From Streptomyces lavendofoliae (lineage in GTDB: Bacteria; Actinomycetota; Actinomycetes; Streptomycetales; Streptomycetaceae): a stretch of 64,000 nt of DNA. Location of the stretch: assembly GCF_014649735.1 (NCBI RefSeq), contig NZ_BMTP01000010.1, positions 124,001-188,000 of the forward strand. The letters run 5' to 3'. Within the stretch, counting starts at the first letter, position 1, and every line of letters starts with the position of its first letter. The notes below the pieces were generated by a model. That model had not been told where the DNA came from. It made no database searches and saw only the letters and a program-made list of their open reading frames with translations. Of this stretch, positions 45,771 to 55,000 are shown piece after piece. The translations under genes and the position numbers were made by a program.

Positions 45771-45890
45771 TCAGTCCTCTTCCGCGTCCTCGGCGTTGCG
45801 GAACGGGACGGTGACGGTGATGCCGACGCTCGGCTTGCGGTTCTCCTCGTCACCCGCGAGCGGGTCGTTGTGAATGACGTCCTTCTGCAT
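45771..45890 (-). CDS. RiPP precursor peptide
   Basis: A 39-residue peptide MQKDVIHNDPLAGDEENRKP continues with SVGITVTVPFRNAEDAEED. It is acidic at both ends and has a central Val/Ile/Thr-rich block (SVGITVTVPF) that looks like the modified core, with unreactive side chains fit for radical C-methylation. A strong AAAGGAGAAGG ribosome site lies 6-9 bases before ATG 45890. It is directly upstream of the radical SAM gene and overlaps the 3' end of the S9 peptidase gene by 41 bp in another frame. It could be missed by annotation because of its size. No Cys, Ser-rich or lanthipeptide pattern is present, so a C-methylated or otherwise radical-modified peptide is the best guess. Confidence 0.8.
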   Translation of the reverse strand: MQKDVIHNDPLAGDEENRKPSVGITVTVPFRNAEDAEED

Positions 45891-47805
45891 GAGACCTTCT
45901 CCTTTCCGTGGTGCGTTCGGTGGTGCGGTGCTCCCCGCTCCGGGTGGAGCGGGGCGTCTGGGGGCGGCGCGCCGGGCCGCGCAGTTCCCGGTCGAGGAAG
46001 ACCACGGCTCGGCGCAGTACGGCGACGTGGTCCCCGCCGTCGTAGCCGTCGTGACCGGAGTCGAGCCACATCGCCTCGTGGCGGACCCCGGCGGCGCGCA
46101 GCGCGGCGAGGTAGCCGCGGACCTGACCGGGCGGGCACTTGGCGTCATGGGTGGCCGCGGCCACCAGCAGCGGGGCCCGGACCGCGGTCACGTACTGGAT
46201 CGGGGAGCTGCGGGCGTACCGGTCGGGCACCTCGTCGGGGGTGCCGCCGAAGAGCCGTTCGTCCAGGGCGCGCAGGGCGGGCGTCGTCGTGGCGTATGCG
46301 GCCGCGCAGTCGGCGACGGGCTTGACGGCGACTCCCGCCCGCCACAGGTCCGGGCAGGTGCCGAGGGCGAGCAGGACGAGGTAGCCGCCCCAGGAGGTGC
46401 CCCACAGCCCCACGGCGTCGGGACGGATCAGCCGGCGGCCGACCAGGTCGGCCCGGACGGAGACCAGGTCGTCCACCTGGGCGAGGCCGACGCCCAGTCC
46501 CGAGGCGCGCCGCCAGCGGGGCCCGTACCCGGTGGACCCGCGGTAGTTGACGCGCGCGACGGCGAAGCCGGAGGCGACGAGGGAGTGGACGACACCGTCG
46601 TAGGCGTCGCGGTCGTGGTCGGCGGGTCCGCCGTGCACCAGGAAGACCGCGGGGGCGGGGGCCGGGGCCGGGGTTCCGGGTCGGGCGGTCGCTCCGGCGG
46701 GTCCGGTGGGGATGGCAGGTCCGGTGGGTCCGTGGAGCGCGGGTGTGGTGGGTGTGGTGGGTTCGGTGAGTGAGGCGGGCTGTCCGGGCAGGCTGAGGAG
46801 GGTGTGCACCGGGCCTTCGGGGCCGGGGGTCCACAGGTCGCGGTGCGTGCCGGGGACCGGGTCGGTCACGGTGGGCAGGGGCGGCAGCGGCGTGCCGCGC
46901 GAGGAGCACAGCCTCGGCGGGTGCGCGGTGTCCGTCCACAGGTAGTGCAGGTCGCCGCCGCGGCGGGTCGCGGCGTCCAACAGGGTGCCCGCAGGGGTGG
47001 GGACGGTGGTGAGGGTCCGGTCGTCGAGACGGGCGCGGCGCAGGGCGGAGCGGCCGTGACGGTCCTGGCGGACCAGTACGGAGCGCCCGTCGGCATCCCA
47101 GCGGGCGGTGATCTCGGTGTCGAAGGCGCACCAGTCGTGGGTGACGGTCCCGGTGCCGGGCCGCCAGGTCTCGACGACGTACCGGTCGTCGCGTTCGCGG
47201 ACCAGGAGGAGTTCCTCGTCCGGTCCGGCCGGCGCGAAGCCCAGGGCCCAGAGGCGGCCGGAGCGGTCACCGCCCGGCAGGACCGCGCGGACGGTGCCCC
47301 CGGAGGTGAGCACGGTGACGCCGTCGGCCCGGCCGACGGCGAGCAAGTGGCCCCGGGGCGTGATCCCGGTGAGGGTGGCGTGGCCGTCTGTGTGGGCGAC
47401 CGTGCGGGCGGCGCCGCCGCGCGGGCCGAGGTGGACGCTGGTGGTGCCGCCGTGCCCGACGGCCAGGGCGACGGTGCCGTGGTCGCTCACCGCGAGGCCC
47501 CGGGGGAGTCCGGAGGGTACGCCGGAGAGCCCCGGCAGGTCCGGGCCGCCGGCGAAGGGCTGGAACCGCCAGTGGCCGCGGCCGTGCGCGTCCTCGTCGA
47601 ACCACCACACGTGCGCCTCCCGGTCGATGGCGCCGTGCAGTGTGCCGCGGGGCCGCCGGGTGACCTGCCGGGCTCGCCGGGTGACGGCGTCCCAGGTGAA
47701 CACCTCGCAGCGGCCGTCGGCGTCGGCGGTGAAGACCATCCTGGCCGGGTCGGCGGCGCACACCTCGGGCAGCGCCGCCCGGTAGACCCGGTAGCCGCCG
47801 GTCAT
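45850..47805 (-). CDS. S9-family (prolyl-oligopeptidase-type) serine peptidase
   Basis: The 651-residue protein has an N-terminal beta-propeller of repeated W-D/D-G strands (about residues 1-370), then an alpha/beta-hydrolase domain. AVFLVHGGPADHDRDAYDG carries the oxyanion HGGP motif, GLWGTSWGGYLVLLAL holds the nucleophile near Ser471, ATHDAKCPPGQ the Asp and DSGHDGYDGGDH the His. It cuts peptides after Pro or other residues and fits as the protease that removes the leader or follower from the modified precursor. Its start overlaps the MFS gene stop (ATGA). The last 40 or so residues are Arg/Thr/Ser filler that runs over the precursor gene's ribosome site and start. Confidence 0.86.
   Translation of the reverse strand: MTGGYRVYRAALPEVCAADPARMVFTADADGRCEVFTWDAVTRRARQVTRRPRGTLHGAIDREAHVWWFDEDAHGRGHWRFQPFAGGPDLPGLSGVPSGLPRGLAVSDHGTVALAVGHGGTTSVHLGPRGGAARTVAHTDGHATLTGITPRGHLLAVGRADGVTVLTSGGTVRAVLPGGDRSGRLWALGFAPAGPDEELLLVRERDDRYVVETWRPGTGTVTHDWCAFDTEITARWDADGRSVLVRQDRHGRSALRRARLDDRTLTTVPTPAGTLLDAATRRGGDLHYLWTDTAHPPRLCSSRGTPLPPLPTVTDPVPGTHRDLWTPGPEGPVHTLLSLPGQPASLTEPTTPTTPALHGPTGPAIPTGPAGATARPGTPAPAPAPAVFLVHGGPADHDRDAYDGVVHSLVASGFAVARVNYRGSTGYGPRWRRASGLGVGLAQVDDLVSVRADLVGRRLIRPDAVGLWGTSWGGYLVLLALGTCPDLWRAGVAVKPVADCAAAYATTTPALRALDERLFGGTPDEVPDRYARSSPIQYVTAVRAPLLVAAATHDAKCPPGQVRGYLAALRAAGVRHEAMWLDSGHDGYDGGDHVAVLRRAVVFLDRELRGPARRPQTPRSTRSGEHRTTERTTERRRSHAEGRHSQRPARG
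45933..45954 (-). promoter_or_regulatory. RNA hairpin upstream of the precursor gene
   Basis: CCCCGCTCC and GGAGCGGGG pair perfectly over 9 bp with a GGGT loop (ACCC on the transcript), in the 3' end of the S9 peptidase gene and about 45 bases before the precursor start. Together with the hairpin at 45729-45764 it would protect a short precursor mRNA at both ends. Confidence 0.6.
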
Positions 47806-49121
47806 CCGGCCACCTCCGCCGCGAGGCCGCCGCGCACCGAGCGCCGGGAGGTGTGCGCCGCCAACAGGACGAGCACCGACCCGCAGGCCAGCGCGGGGGC
47901 GGACGTGGAGACCCGGTCCGCGAGCACCCCCGCGAGGACCGGCGCCAGGGCCGCGCCGCCCGTCGTGGCGGTGGCCAGGACCGCACCGGTGCGCGCCTGC
48001 AAGGCCGGTGCGGTGACCTGGAGGGCGCGGGCCTGGAGCACCACGGAGGCGAGCGGCATCAGCAGGCAGACGAGGCCGAACAGCACCCCGTACGCCCAGG
48101 CTCCGACGACCGGGGCGAGCGTGGCCGGCGCGACGGTGAGCGGGACGAGCAGCCAGCTCACGCCAATGACCGCGCGGGAGGCGCCGAATCGTTTCGCCAG
48201 CCCCGGGGCGGCGAGCGCCCCGGTCAGCCCGGCGGCACCCGAGGCGGCGAGGACCGCGCCGAGGACGGCGCCTCCATGACCGTCGCGCTGAAGGGCGAAC
48301 ACGGCGCCGAAGTAGAGCGTCACGACGACGACGTTGACGGTGGCGCTCCACACCAGGACGAGCCGCAACGGCGGCGAGGAACGTACCAGCCGCAGCCCGG
48401 CCGCCCCCTCGCGCAGCAGGGCCTTCCCGCGTCCGCCTCGGCCTTCCCCGCGGTCTTCCCCGCGGTCTTCCCCGCGTACGGGCGGCGCGGCGGCTGCCGG
48501 CCCGTGCGACTCCGGCGCGGCGAGGTCCGCCCGCATCCCCCGTACGCACAAGGCGCTGACGACGTACGACAGGGCGTCGGCGAGGAACGGCAGCGCGCGG
48601 GCGACCTGGTAGAGCGCGCCGCCCAGGGCAGGGCCGACGATCAGCGCGCCCTGGTCGGCGGCGGCCAGGCGCCCGATCGCCCGCGGGAGTTCCGCCTCCG
48701 GACAGATCAGGGCGACCGTGCCGCGGGCGGCCGCCTCGAAGGACGCGGTGGCCACCCGCTCGACCAGGACGACGGCGACGAGCAGGCCGAGTGGCGGATC
48801 GCCGGCCACCAGGGCGAGCGTCACACCGCCCATCGCGAGGGCGGAGACGGTCGCGGCCCCGAACATCACCCGCTTGCGCGCGCCCCGGTCGGCCGGCACC
48901 GCGACGAACGGGCCGACGAGGAGTCCGACGGCGGTGGAGAGACCGGCGATCAGGCCGACCACCTGGGCGGAGTGCCCGAGCCCGAGGAGGAGCAGGGGGA
49001 GAACGGCGCCCGACGCCTGGGTGCCGACGCCGTCGGCGGCGTTGGCCCACCAGAGGAGCCGGAAGTCGCGTGCTTTCGAACGGGGGTGGGACGGTGGTGC
49101 GGTTGACGCGGGCCGTTCCAC
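47802..49121 (-). CDS. MFS transporter, probable RiPP exporter
   Basis: The 439-residue protein has about twelve hydrophobic helices and the MFS loop VAVPADRGARKRVMFGAATV between helices 2 and 3 (the conserved D-R-x-x-R/K-R pattern). It resembles the Bcr/MefA-type drug exporter branch. As the first gene of the minus-strand operon it probably exports the finished peptide and may give self-resistance. GTG at 49121 is favoured because GGTGAGG precedes it; the upstream in-frame extension to 49220 overlaps the promoter. The central loop (about residues 180-215) has an unusual run of Arg/Glu/Asp/Gly repeats (GEDRGEDRGEGRGGRG). Confidence 0.85.
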   Translation of the reverse strand: MERPASTAPPSHPRSKARDFRLLWWANAADGVGTQASGAVLPLLLLGLGHSAQVVGLIAGLSTAVGLLVGPFVAVPADRGARKRVMFGAATVSALAMGGVTLALVAGDPPLGLLVAVVLVERVATASFEAAARGTVALICPEAELPRAIGRLAAADQGALIVGPALGGALYQVARALPFLADALSYVVSALCVRGMRADLAAPESHGPAAAAPPVRGEDRGEDRGEGRGGRGKALLREGAAGLRLVRSSPPLRLVLVWSATVNVVVVTLYFGAVFALQRDGHGGAVLGAVLAASGAAGLTGALAAPGLAKRFGASRAVIGVSWLLVPLTVAPATLAPVVGAWAYGVLFGLVCLLMPLASVVLQARALQVTAPALQARTGAVLATATTGGAALAPVLAGVLADRVSTSAPALACGSVLVLLAAHTSRRSVRGGLAAEVAG

Positions 49122-49182
49122 GGAGCACCTCACCGATTTGGCGAAAACGTGCAGGAAGTGTGCGGGAAACGAAACGAGCGGG

Positions 49183-49212
49183 ATCTTAATCACGCCCCGA
49201 CGAGCGCCACAA
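49183..49212 (-). promoter_or_regulatory. Putative promoter of the RiPP operon
   Basis: Read on the minus strand, TTGTGG (49212-49207) and TAAGAT (49188-49183) are separated by 18 bases, 62 bases before the MFS GTG. The surrounding sequence is AT-rich for this genome. Confidence 0.55.
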
Positions 49213-49669
49213 GACGTCATTGCGAGTGGCCGAATTCATGCAGGGGAGCGGCCGGGAACACCCGCTCGGTCGCGAAAGGAAAGAGGGGGAGATCATTCCG
49301 TTGGCTGGCGGGAAAAGGGCCCTCCCTCACAGGCGAAACGCGGAACCCGCTGGGGGGAGCGGCTGGAAACAGTGGTGCGGATGGCGAGGTGACGGCGCGG
49401 GCGGTTCTGGCCGCCGCGCAGCCGTACGCGCGCCGCTTTCGGCCGAGAACGCTCGCCGTCGCGGTGGGGCCGCTGCCGCTGCCGTGGTCGTGGCCGCCAC
49501 CCTCACCGTCGTGTCCGTCGCCGGGGAGGTGGGCCTCCGGTCCGGGTGCACCGCTTCGGGCGCACCGCGTACAGGCGCACCGCGACCGGTGGGGGCGTGC
49601 CGGGGGTGGACGCGCTGCCGGCCCGACTCCGGCCGCGAGGGCTCCGGGCGTTCGGCGGTGCGCGAAGGG
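49213..49669. other. 457-bp stretch with no convincing gene
   Basis: Frames on both strands are open but lack family motifs. A short hydrophobic run (AAAAAVVVAATLTVVSVAG) in a plus frame near 49470-49530 resembles a signal peptide, but it has no ribosome site and the frame continues as filler. This could be the remains of a secreted-protein gene, or chance. Confidence 0.4.
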
Positions 49670-49698
49670 TTGACGGGGTCCGGGACGCCTCATAACTT
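49670..49698 (+). promoter_or_regulatory. Promoter of the GH30 glycosidase gene
   Basis: TTGACG (49670-49675), 17 bases and TAACTT (49693-49698) form a good vegetative-type promoter. A near-palindrome GCTTGAGCTAAGC at about 49702-49714 overlaps the expected transcription start and may be an operator. Confidence 0.6.
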
Positions 49699-49871
49699 CA
49701 TGGCTTGAGCTAAGCCTTTACCTTTATCTGGCCGTCGATGTGGGGCCGCCGTCGCGTCGTCCGGGTGTGCGCGGCGACGCCCGCATGTGGCCCGCCGCGG
49801 CTCTCACCGCGCCTGGGTGCGGCCGGCCCCCCACGAAAGGAAAGTGTCAGGTCCACGACATACAGCGACGG

Positions 49872-51848
49872 GTGTCGTCGCTCGCCCGGCGGGCCGTTCA
49901 CCGGTCACGCCGCCTGCCCCACCGCACCCCCGGCTCCCGCGACCTGCCCGGCCCGCGCCGGCGTCGCCGCTCCGGCGGCCGGCGGTCGTTCACCGTGCTC
50001 GCGGTCGGCGCGCTGGTCGCCGGCTCCCTGGTCCTCTCCGGTCCCGGCACCGCCCGGGCAGCGGGCGAACGGGTCGACGTCTGGCTCACCACGACCTCCG
50101 ACGCCGGGGGCCGGACCGTCACCCGCGGGCTGGCCCAGCAGTCGCCGCTCGCGTTCGGTCCGGCGGGCGGCACGGCGAACCGCACCATCACCGTCGACGA
50201 GAACACCACCTACCAGCGGTTCGAGGGCGGTGGCGCGTCGATCACCGACACCACCGCCCATCTGCTGCGCGGCGGAGCGATCAGCGCGGCGACCCGCGAC
50301 GCGGTGATGCGCAGGCTCTTCTCACCGACCGACGGCATCGGCCTGTCCTTCGTACGCAATCCCATCGGCGCCTCGGACCTGTCCCGGCCCGGCCACGTCT
50401 CGCTGGACGACACCTGCTGCGACCTCGCCGACTTCGGCGCGAACGGTTACGACACCGGCGTACGGCTGCTCACCGCCCAGGCCCGGCAGCTCAACCCCGC
50501 CCTGCGGGTCAAGGGAGTGCCCTGGAGCGCGCCGGGCTGGATGAAGGACAACGGCCGGATGGACCAGATGGGCTGGCTGAAGTGGGAGTACTACCCCCTC
50601 TACGCCCAGTACCTGGTCAAGTACGTCCAGAGCTACCAGGCAGCCGGAGTGAAGGTCGACTACCTCTCCGTACAGAACGAGCCCAACTGCTGCCAGGCCA
50701 CCAACCCCACGGCGATGGACTACCCGGGCATGAACTGGAACCCGTCCGGGCTGGCCGAGTTCACCAAGAACCACCTCTATCCCGCCTTCCGGGCGGCCGG
50801 CATCACCACCAAGGTCCTCGTCCACGACTGGAACTACGGCGACTACGCCGGCTTCGGCTCCGGAGTCCTGAACGACCCCGCGGTGCGCAACGACCCGCTG
50901 TTCGGCGGGATCGCCTGGCACGGCTACTTCGGCGACCCCGCCGTGGGCACCCAGGTCCACGACCAGTACCCGGCGGTCAAGCAGTTCAGCACCGAACACT
51001 CCGGCGGGACCTGGATCGCCGACCAGCACAACGAGGACCTGGCCGACATCGTCGGCTACGCCCGCAACTGGAGCGGCAGCCTGGTCAAATGGAGCCTGGC
51101 CCTCAATCAGAACATGGGCCCCCACAACGGTGGCTGCGGCACCTGCACCGGTCTCATCACCGTGCACGAAGGCGGTGCGCGGGCGGGGCAGGTCGACTAC
51201 ACCGTCGAGTACTACACCACCGGGCACCTGACGAAGTTCGTCAGGCCGGGCGCGTACCGCATCGACTCCACCGCCGACGCCACCGTCCAGAACGTGGCCT
51301 GGCGCAACCCCGACGGTTCCAAGGCTCTCATCGCGCACAACGGCGGCGGCGGCAGCCAGTCGGTCCGGGTGAACTGGGGCGGCCAGTCCTTCACCTACAC
51401 CCTGCCCGCCCGCACCACCGCCACCTTCACCTGGGCGGGAACGGCCGGCGGGGGCGCGGCCACCGGCACCTTCACCGGCCTCGCCGGGAAGTGCCTGGAC
51501 GTCGCCGGCGGAGCCACCGCGGACGGCACCGGTGTCCAGCTGTACACCTGCAACGGCACCGCCGCCCAGCGCTGGACGCTCGCCGCCGACGGCAGCGTGC
51601 GGGCCCTCGGCAAGTGCCTCGACGTGACGGGGGCGTCGACCGCCGACGGCGCCCGGGTCCAGCTGTACACCTGCAACGGCACCGGTGCGCAGCGGTGGTC
51701 GTACAACGCCACCACCCACGACCTGGTGAACGTCACCGCCGACAAGTGCCTCGACGTCACCGGGAACTCGCCGGGCGACGGCACCCCGGCGCAGATCTGG
51801 AGCTGTACCGGCGGGGCCAACCAGAAGTGGACCCACCATCCCTCCTGA
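49872..51848 (+). CDS. Secreted GH30-family glycosidase with C-terminal ricin-type CBM13
   Basis: The mature protein is a GH30 (beta-1,6-glucanase/glucosylceramidase type) enzyme: YQRFEGGGASITDTTAHLL, the acid/base Glu in LSVQNEPNCC, and the nucleophile Glu in FSTEHSGGTW. The C-terminal part (about residues 530-658) has three ricin-type repeats, each CLDV..GDG/ADG..VQLYTCNGT..QRW, a carbohydrate-binding CBM13. The signal region is RRSFTVLAVGALVAGSLVLS followed by ARA-A, with twin Arg, so Tat export is possible. The start is uncertain: the purine-rich AAAGGAAAG at about 49837-49845 is followed by no good in-frame start, so I took GTG at 49872; ATG at 49785 is an upstream alternative. Confidence 0.85.
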   Translation: MSSLARRAVHRSRRLPHRTPGSRDLPGPRRRRRSGGRRSFTVLAVGALVAGSLVLSGPGTARAAGERVDVWLTTTSDAGGRTVTRGLAQQSPLAFGPAGGTANRTITVDENTTYQRFEGGGASITDTTAHLLRGGAISAATRDAVMRRLFSPTDGIGLSFVRNPIGASDLSRPGHVSLDDTCCDLADFGANGYDTGVRLLTAQARQLNPALRVKGVPWSAPGWMKDNGRMDQMGWLKWEYYPLYAQYLVKYVQSYQAAGVKVDYLSVQNEPNCCQATNPTAMDYPGMNWNPSGLAEFTKNHLYPAFRAAGITTKVLVHDWNYGDYAGFGSGVLNDPAVRNDPLFGGIAWHGYFGDPAVGTQVHDQYPAVKQFSTEHSGGTWIADQHNEDLADIVGYARNWSGSLVKWSLALNQNMGPHNGGCGTCTGLITVHEGGARAGQVDYTVEYYTTGHLTKFVRPGAYRIDSTADATVQNVAWRNPDGSKALIAHNGGGGSQSVRVNWGGQSFTYTLPARTTATFTWAGTAGGGAATGTFTGLAGKCLDVAGGATADGTGVQLYTCNGTAAQRWTLAADGSVRALGKCLDVTGASTADGARVQLYTCNGTGAQRWSYNATTHDLVNVTADKCLDVTGNSPGDGTPAQIWSCTGGANQKWTHHPS

Positions 51849-51895
51849 GCCACCGGACCGCCCGAACGCCCTCGGGGCGCCGCACCGCTTCCCGG

Positions 51896-51934
51896 AACGC
51901 CCCGCCGGGCCGCCACCCGGCCCGGCGGGGCGTT
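51896..51934 (+). terminator. 17-bp perfect hairpin terminator
   Basis: AACGCCCCGCCGGGCCG and its exact complement pair around a CCACC loop, 48 bases after the GH30 stop codon. This is the strongest terminator in the window. Confidence 0.9.
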
Positions 51935-52046
51935 GTCAGTGGCCGGTCCTAGAGTGAACACGTCGGCGCCCGTCCGCGACGGGCACCGGCACACGGCGGC
52001 GCGTCATGCCGCCGTGCGCTCAGGGCACGGGACGGGGGGCACGGCC

Positions 52047-55000
52047 ATGGAATGGATCGCGGTCGAGGGTACGGGGGAGGGCTCCGCTCGGGCCGCCCAC
52101 GAGGTGGCGCTGGACGCGTACGCGGAGCCCCGCCCCGTGCTGGTGTGCCGCAACGCGGCGGGGCGAATCCTCAAGAAGGTGCCGCCGAAGGTGCGCGCGA
52201 GCAAAGAGGCGGAACTGCTCCAGGCACTGGCCGACTGGCTCGCCGACCACGCGGAGGGCGCGCGCTCGGTGGCGGAGCGCTGGATGACCCGCTCGCTGCC
52301 GGTCCCGGCGACACTGCTGCACGCCGTGTGGCCGGACCCGTACTGGCAGCGCGCGCTGCGCCACCTGGTGGTCGCGCCCCACCGGGCGGACGGCTCGGCG
52401 GACGTGGCACGCGCCGGACTGCTCGTCGAGGCCGGGGCCGGCGCGGGAGGCGGGCTGCGGGTGGTGTCGCCGGAGGGGGAGCTGCTCCTCGACGAACCGT
52501 TGGTGACGGTCCCGCATCCGGTGCTGCTGGACCCGGACGGTCGGGGGCTGCTGGAGCGGTGGCGATCCCTGCTCGACGCGCACGGGGGCGAGCAGGGCGT
52601 GGAGCAGCTGCACCGCACGGTGTGGTGGCGCCCCCGCGCGGCACCCGCGTCGCGGCACGGCCGGCGGGGTGTGGACGCGTTCGACGGCGCCGAGTTCGAC
52701 AGCGGGGCGCGCTTCGAGCGGGCGGTGTCCCGGTTCGGCGGGCGCATCCGGGGCGAGACCGCCCACTTCGAGGTGCACGCCGGCCGCACCCGCCATCCCC
52801 TGCGGATCGACCTGCGGTGGCAGGGGCCGATGAGCGGCACCCTCATGAACGACGTGTACTGGGGCCCGCGCGGCGAGACCAGGGAGGGTGCGGGGGCGTT
52901 CGACGACATCCCGCTCATCGCCTGGTCGGAGGGCATGCGCACGGCCGCCCACCTGTACGACGCGCGGGACGGCGGCTACCACCAGGAGGAGCGGCCCGAC
53001 GCGGCCGCCGCGTACCACCTGTTCCTGGCCCGGTGCGCCGGGACCGCGGCTGCGGCGGGACCGGAATCCGCCGCTGACGCGGCCGGTCGTACGGGCACGG
53101 CCCGCGGAGCGTGGGGGGACGCGGAGCTGCTCGACGCGGGAGGTGTCGCCCCGGGCACACCGCCGGACGCCGCCGTCGGCGAGGACGCGCTCACCGTGTG
53201 CCGGTACGACTGGCCGGCGCTGGAGGACGGCGCCCGGATCGTGCGGCTGGTGCCCCGGCGGGCGGCCGGCGCCGAGGACGCCGTGGCCCGGGCCCTGGGC
53301 CTCGTGCCCGTACCGGACGGGAGCGCGGGACGGGAGGCCGTCGGGCGGGTGCGGTCCGCTCCGCTCGGCTTCCTCGCGCGGGTGTGCCGCGCCGAACCCG
53401 CCGCCGCGCACCGGGCGATCGGACTGCTGAAGCAGCTCCGCGCCTGCGCCGCGACGGCGGTCGCGAAGCCCGGGCGCGCGGCCAAGGCGCTCGAAGCGGC
53501 CGTCCGGCCACTGGAGAAGCGGGCGCCGAGGCTGATGGCCGCCGCTCTGGAGGAGGGCGCGCGGATCATCGCCGAGGCGGGCAGCCCCGCCATGGCCCAG
53601 CCGCTGTTCGCCCGCGCCCGCGAGGTCGAGCGGCACAGCGGGGAGACCATCGACGAGGACGCCCTGATCGAGTCGTTCGTGGAGTGCGCGGCGGCGGGGG
53701 CCGTGTCGAAGCGTGCCCTGGCCGACCACCGCGAGGCCCTCGCCGCCCGTCTCCCGGCTCCCCGTGCGGCCCACTGCTACCGCGGGCTCGTACTGTCCTG
53801 GCACCGGGCCGGCCTGCCGTCGAGACCCGAGTTCGCGGACACCCTCCTGGACCTCGCCGGGGGCACCGCACCGGTGGACGAGGAACACCGGGCGCTGTTG
53901 TGCGGCCTGCTGGCGCACGGTGGCATGGACGACGCCACCATGGACGCCTGGGACGGCTGGGCGCCCGTCCTTTCGGCGCTGCTCTCCGAGGGCCGGGTCG
54001 CACCGCACGAGCTGCTCACCCTGACCGCCGCGCCCGCCGGGGGCGGGCGGGTGGCGCTCACGGAGGCGGCGGCGGGCTGGCTGCGGCTGCTGCGCGAGAC
54101 GGGCGCGGTCGCGCTGCTCACCGGAGCGGCGGGCGCGCCGGGGGACGGGGGCGGCGGCGCCGGCCCGGCGGTGGACGCGGAGGGCGTCCGGGCCTGGCTC
54201 AACCGCTTCGCGCAGCGCTACCGGGGCCTGCGGCCACCGGTGGAAGGACTGGCTCGCCTGCTCGAGGGCATCGGCGCGCGGCTGCGCGCCGAGGGCGCCG
54301 ACCACCGGGCGCTGCCGGCCCTGCGGATGCCGGACACCCAGGCGTCGTCGCGTGACCGCTGTGTCGACCTGGGCCTGCTCGACGCACTGCTCGCGGCCGG
54401 GGTCCCGGTGCGGGACACCGGGACCGAACCACTCGGATTCCTCGGCTGGCTCGGCCGGGCGAAGGGCGACGATCTCCCGCACGTCACCCGGGACGTCCGC
54501 TTCGCCCCCCGGCTGGCGGCCGAACTGGCCGACCCGCCGGGCACCCTGTCGATCGGTCACCGCCCGCCGCACCCGCTGACCCGCGACACGGGACGCGTCA
54601 GGACGCTCACCGCGAAACCGGCCCTGCGCGCCTTCGCCGTGGACCTCCTCCGCGAGCGCGGCCGCCGCGCCTCCGAGGGCGGTGTGCTGCCGCTCCACAC
54701 CGCGCTGTGCGGGCTGGAGCCCTTCGCCGTCCCGGCGGCCCGCCGGCACGTCGCCGACGAGGTGGAGCGCGTGCTCGCCCTCGACCCGGCCGTGGCCCTG
54801 GCGCACACCCTGCGTTCCGGTGTCCCCGACGAGTGGGGGTTCCCCGACGCCGACGAGCAGTGGCGGACCGGCGACTGGGCGGAGGTGCGGGACGGCGGTG
54901 ACGCCCTGCTCCTGGTGGGAAGCGGCCGGGCGGTCGCCGTGGGCCGTGACGGGGTGCGGGCACGGTGGGAGGACGAGACGTACGACTACCGCAAGCCGTG

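Noticed and set aside
49220..49708. Plus-strand frame with a signal-like hydrophobic run upstream of the GH30 gene
   Set aside because: The hydrophobic part is not preceded by a usable start and ribosome site, the rest is filler and it overlaps the GH30 promoter.
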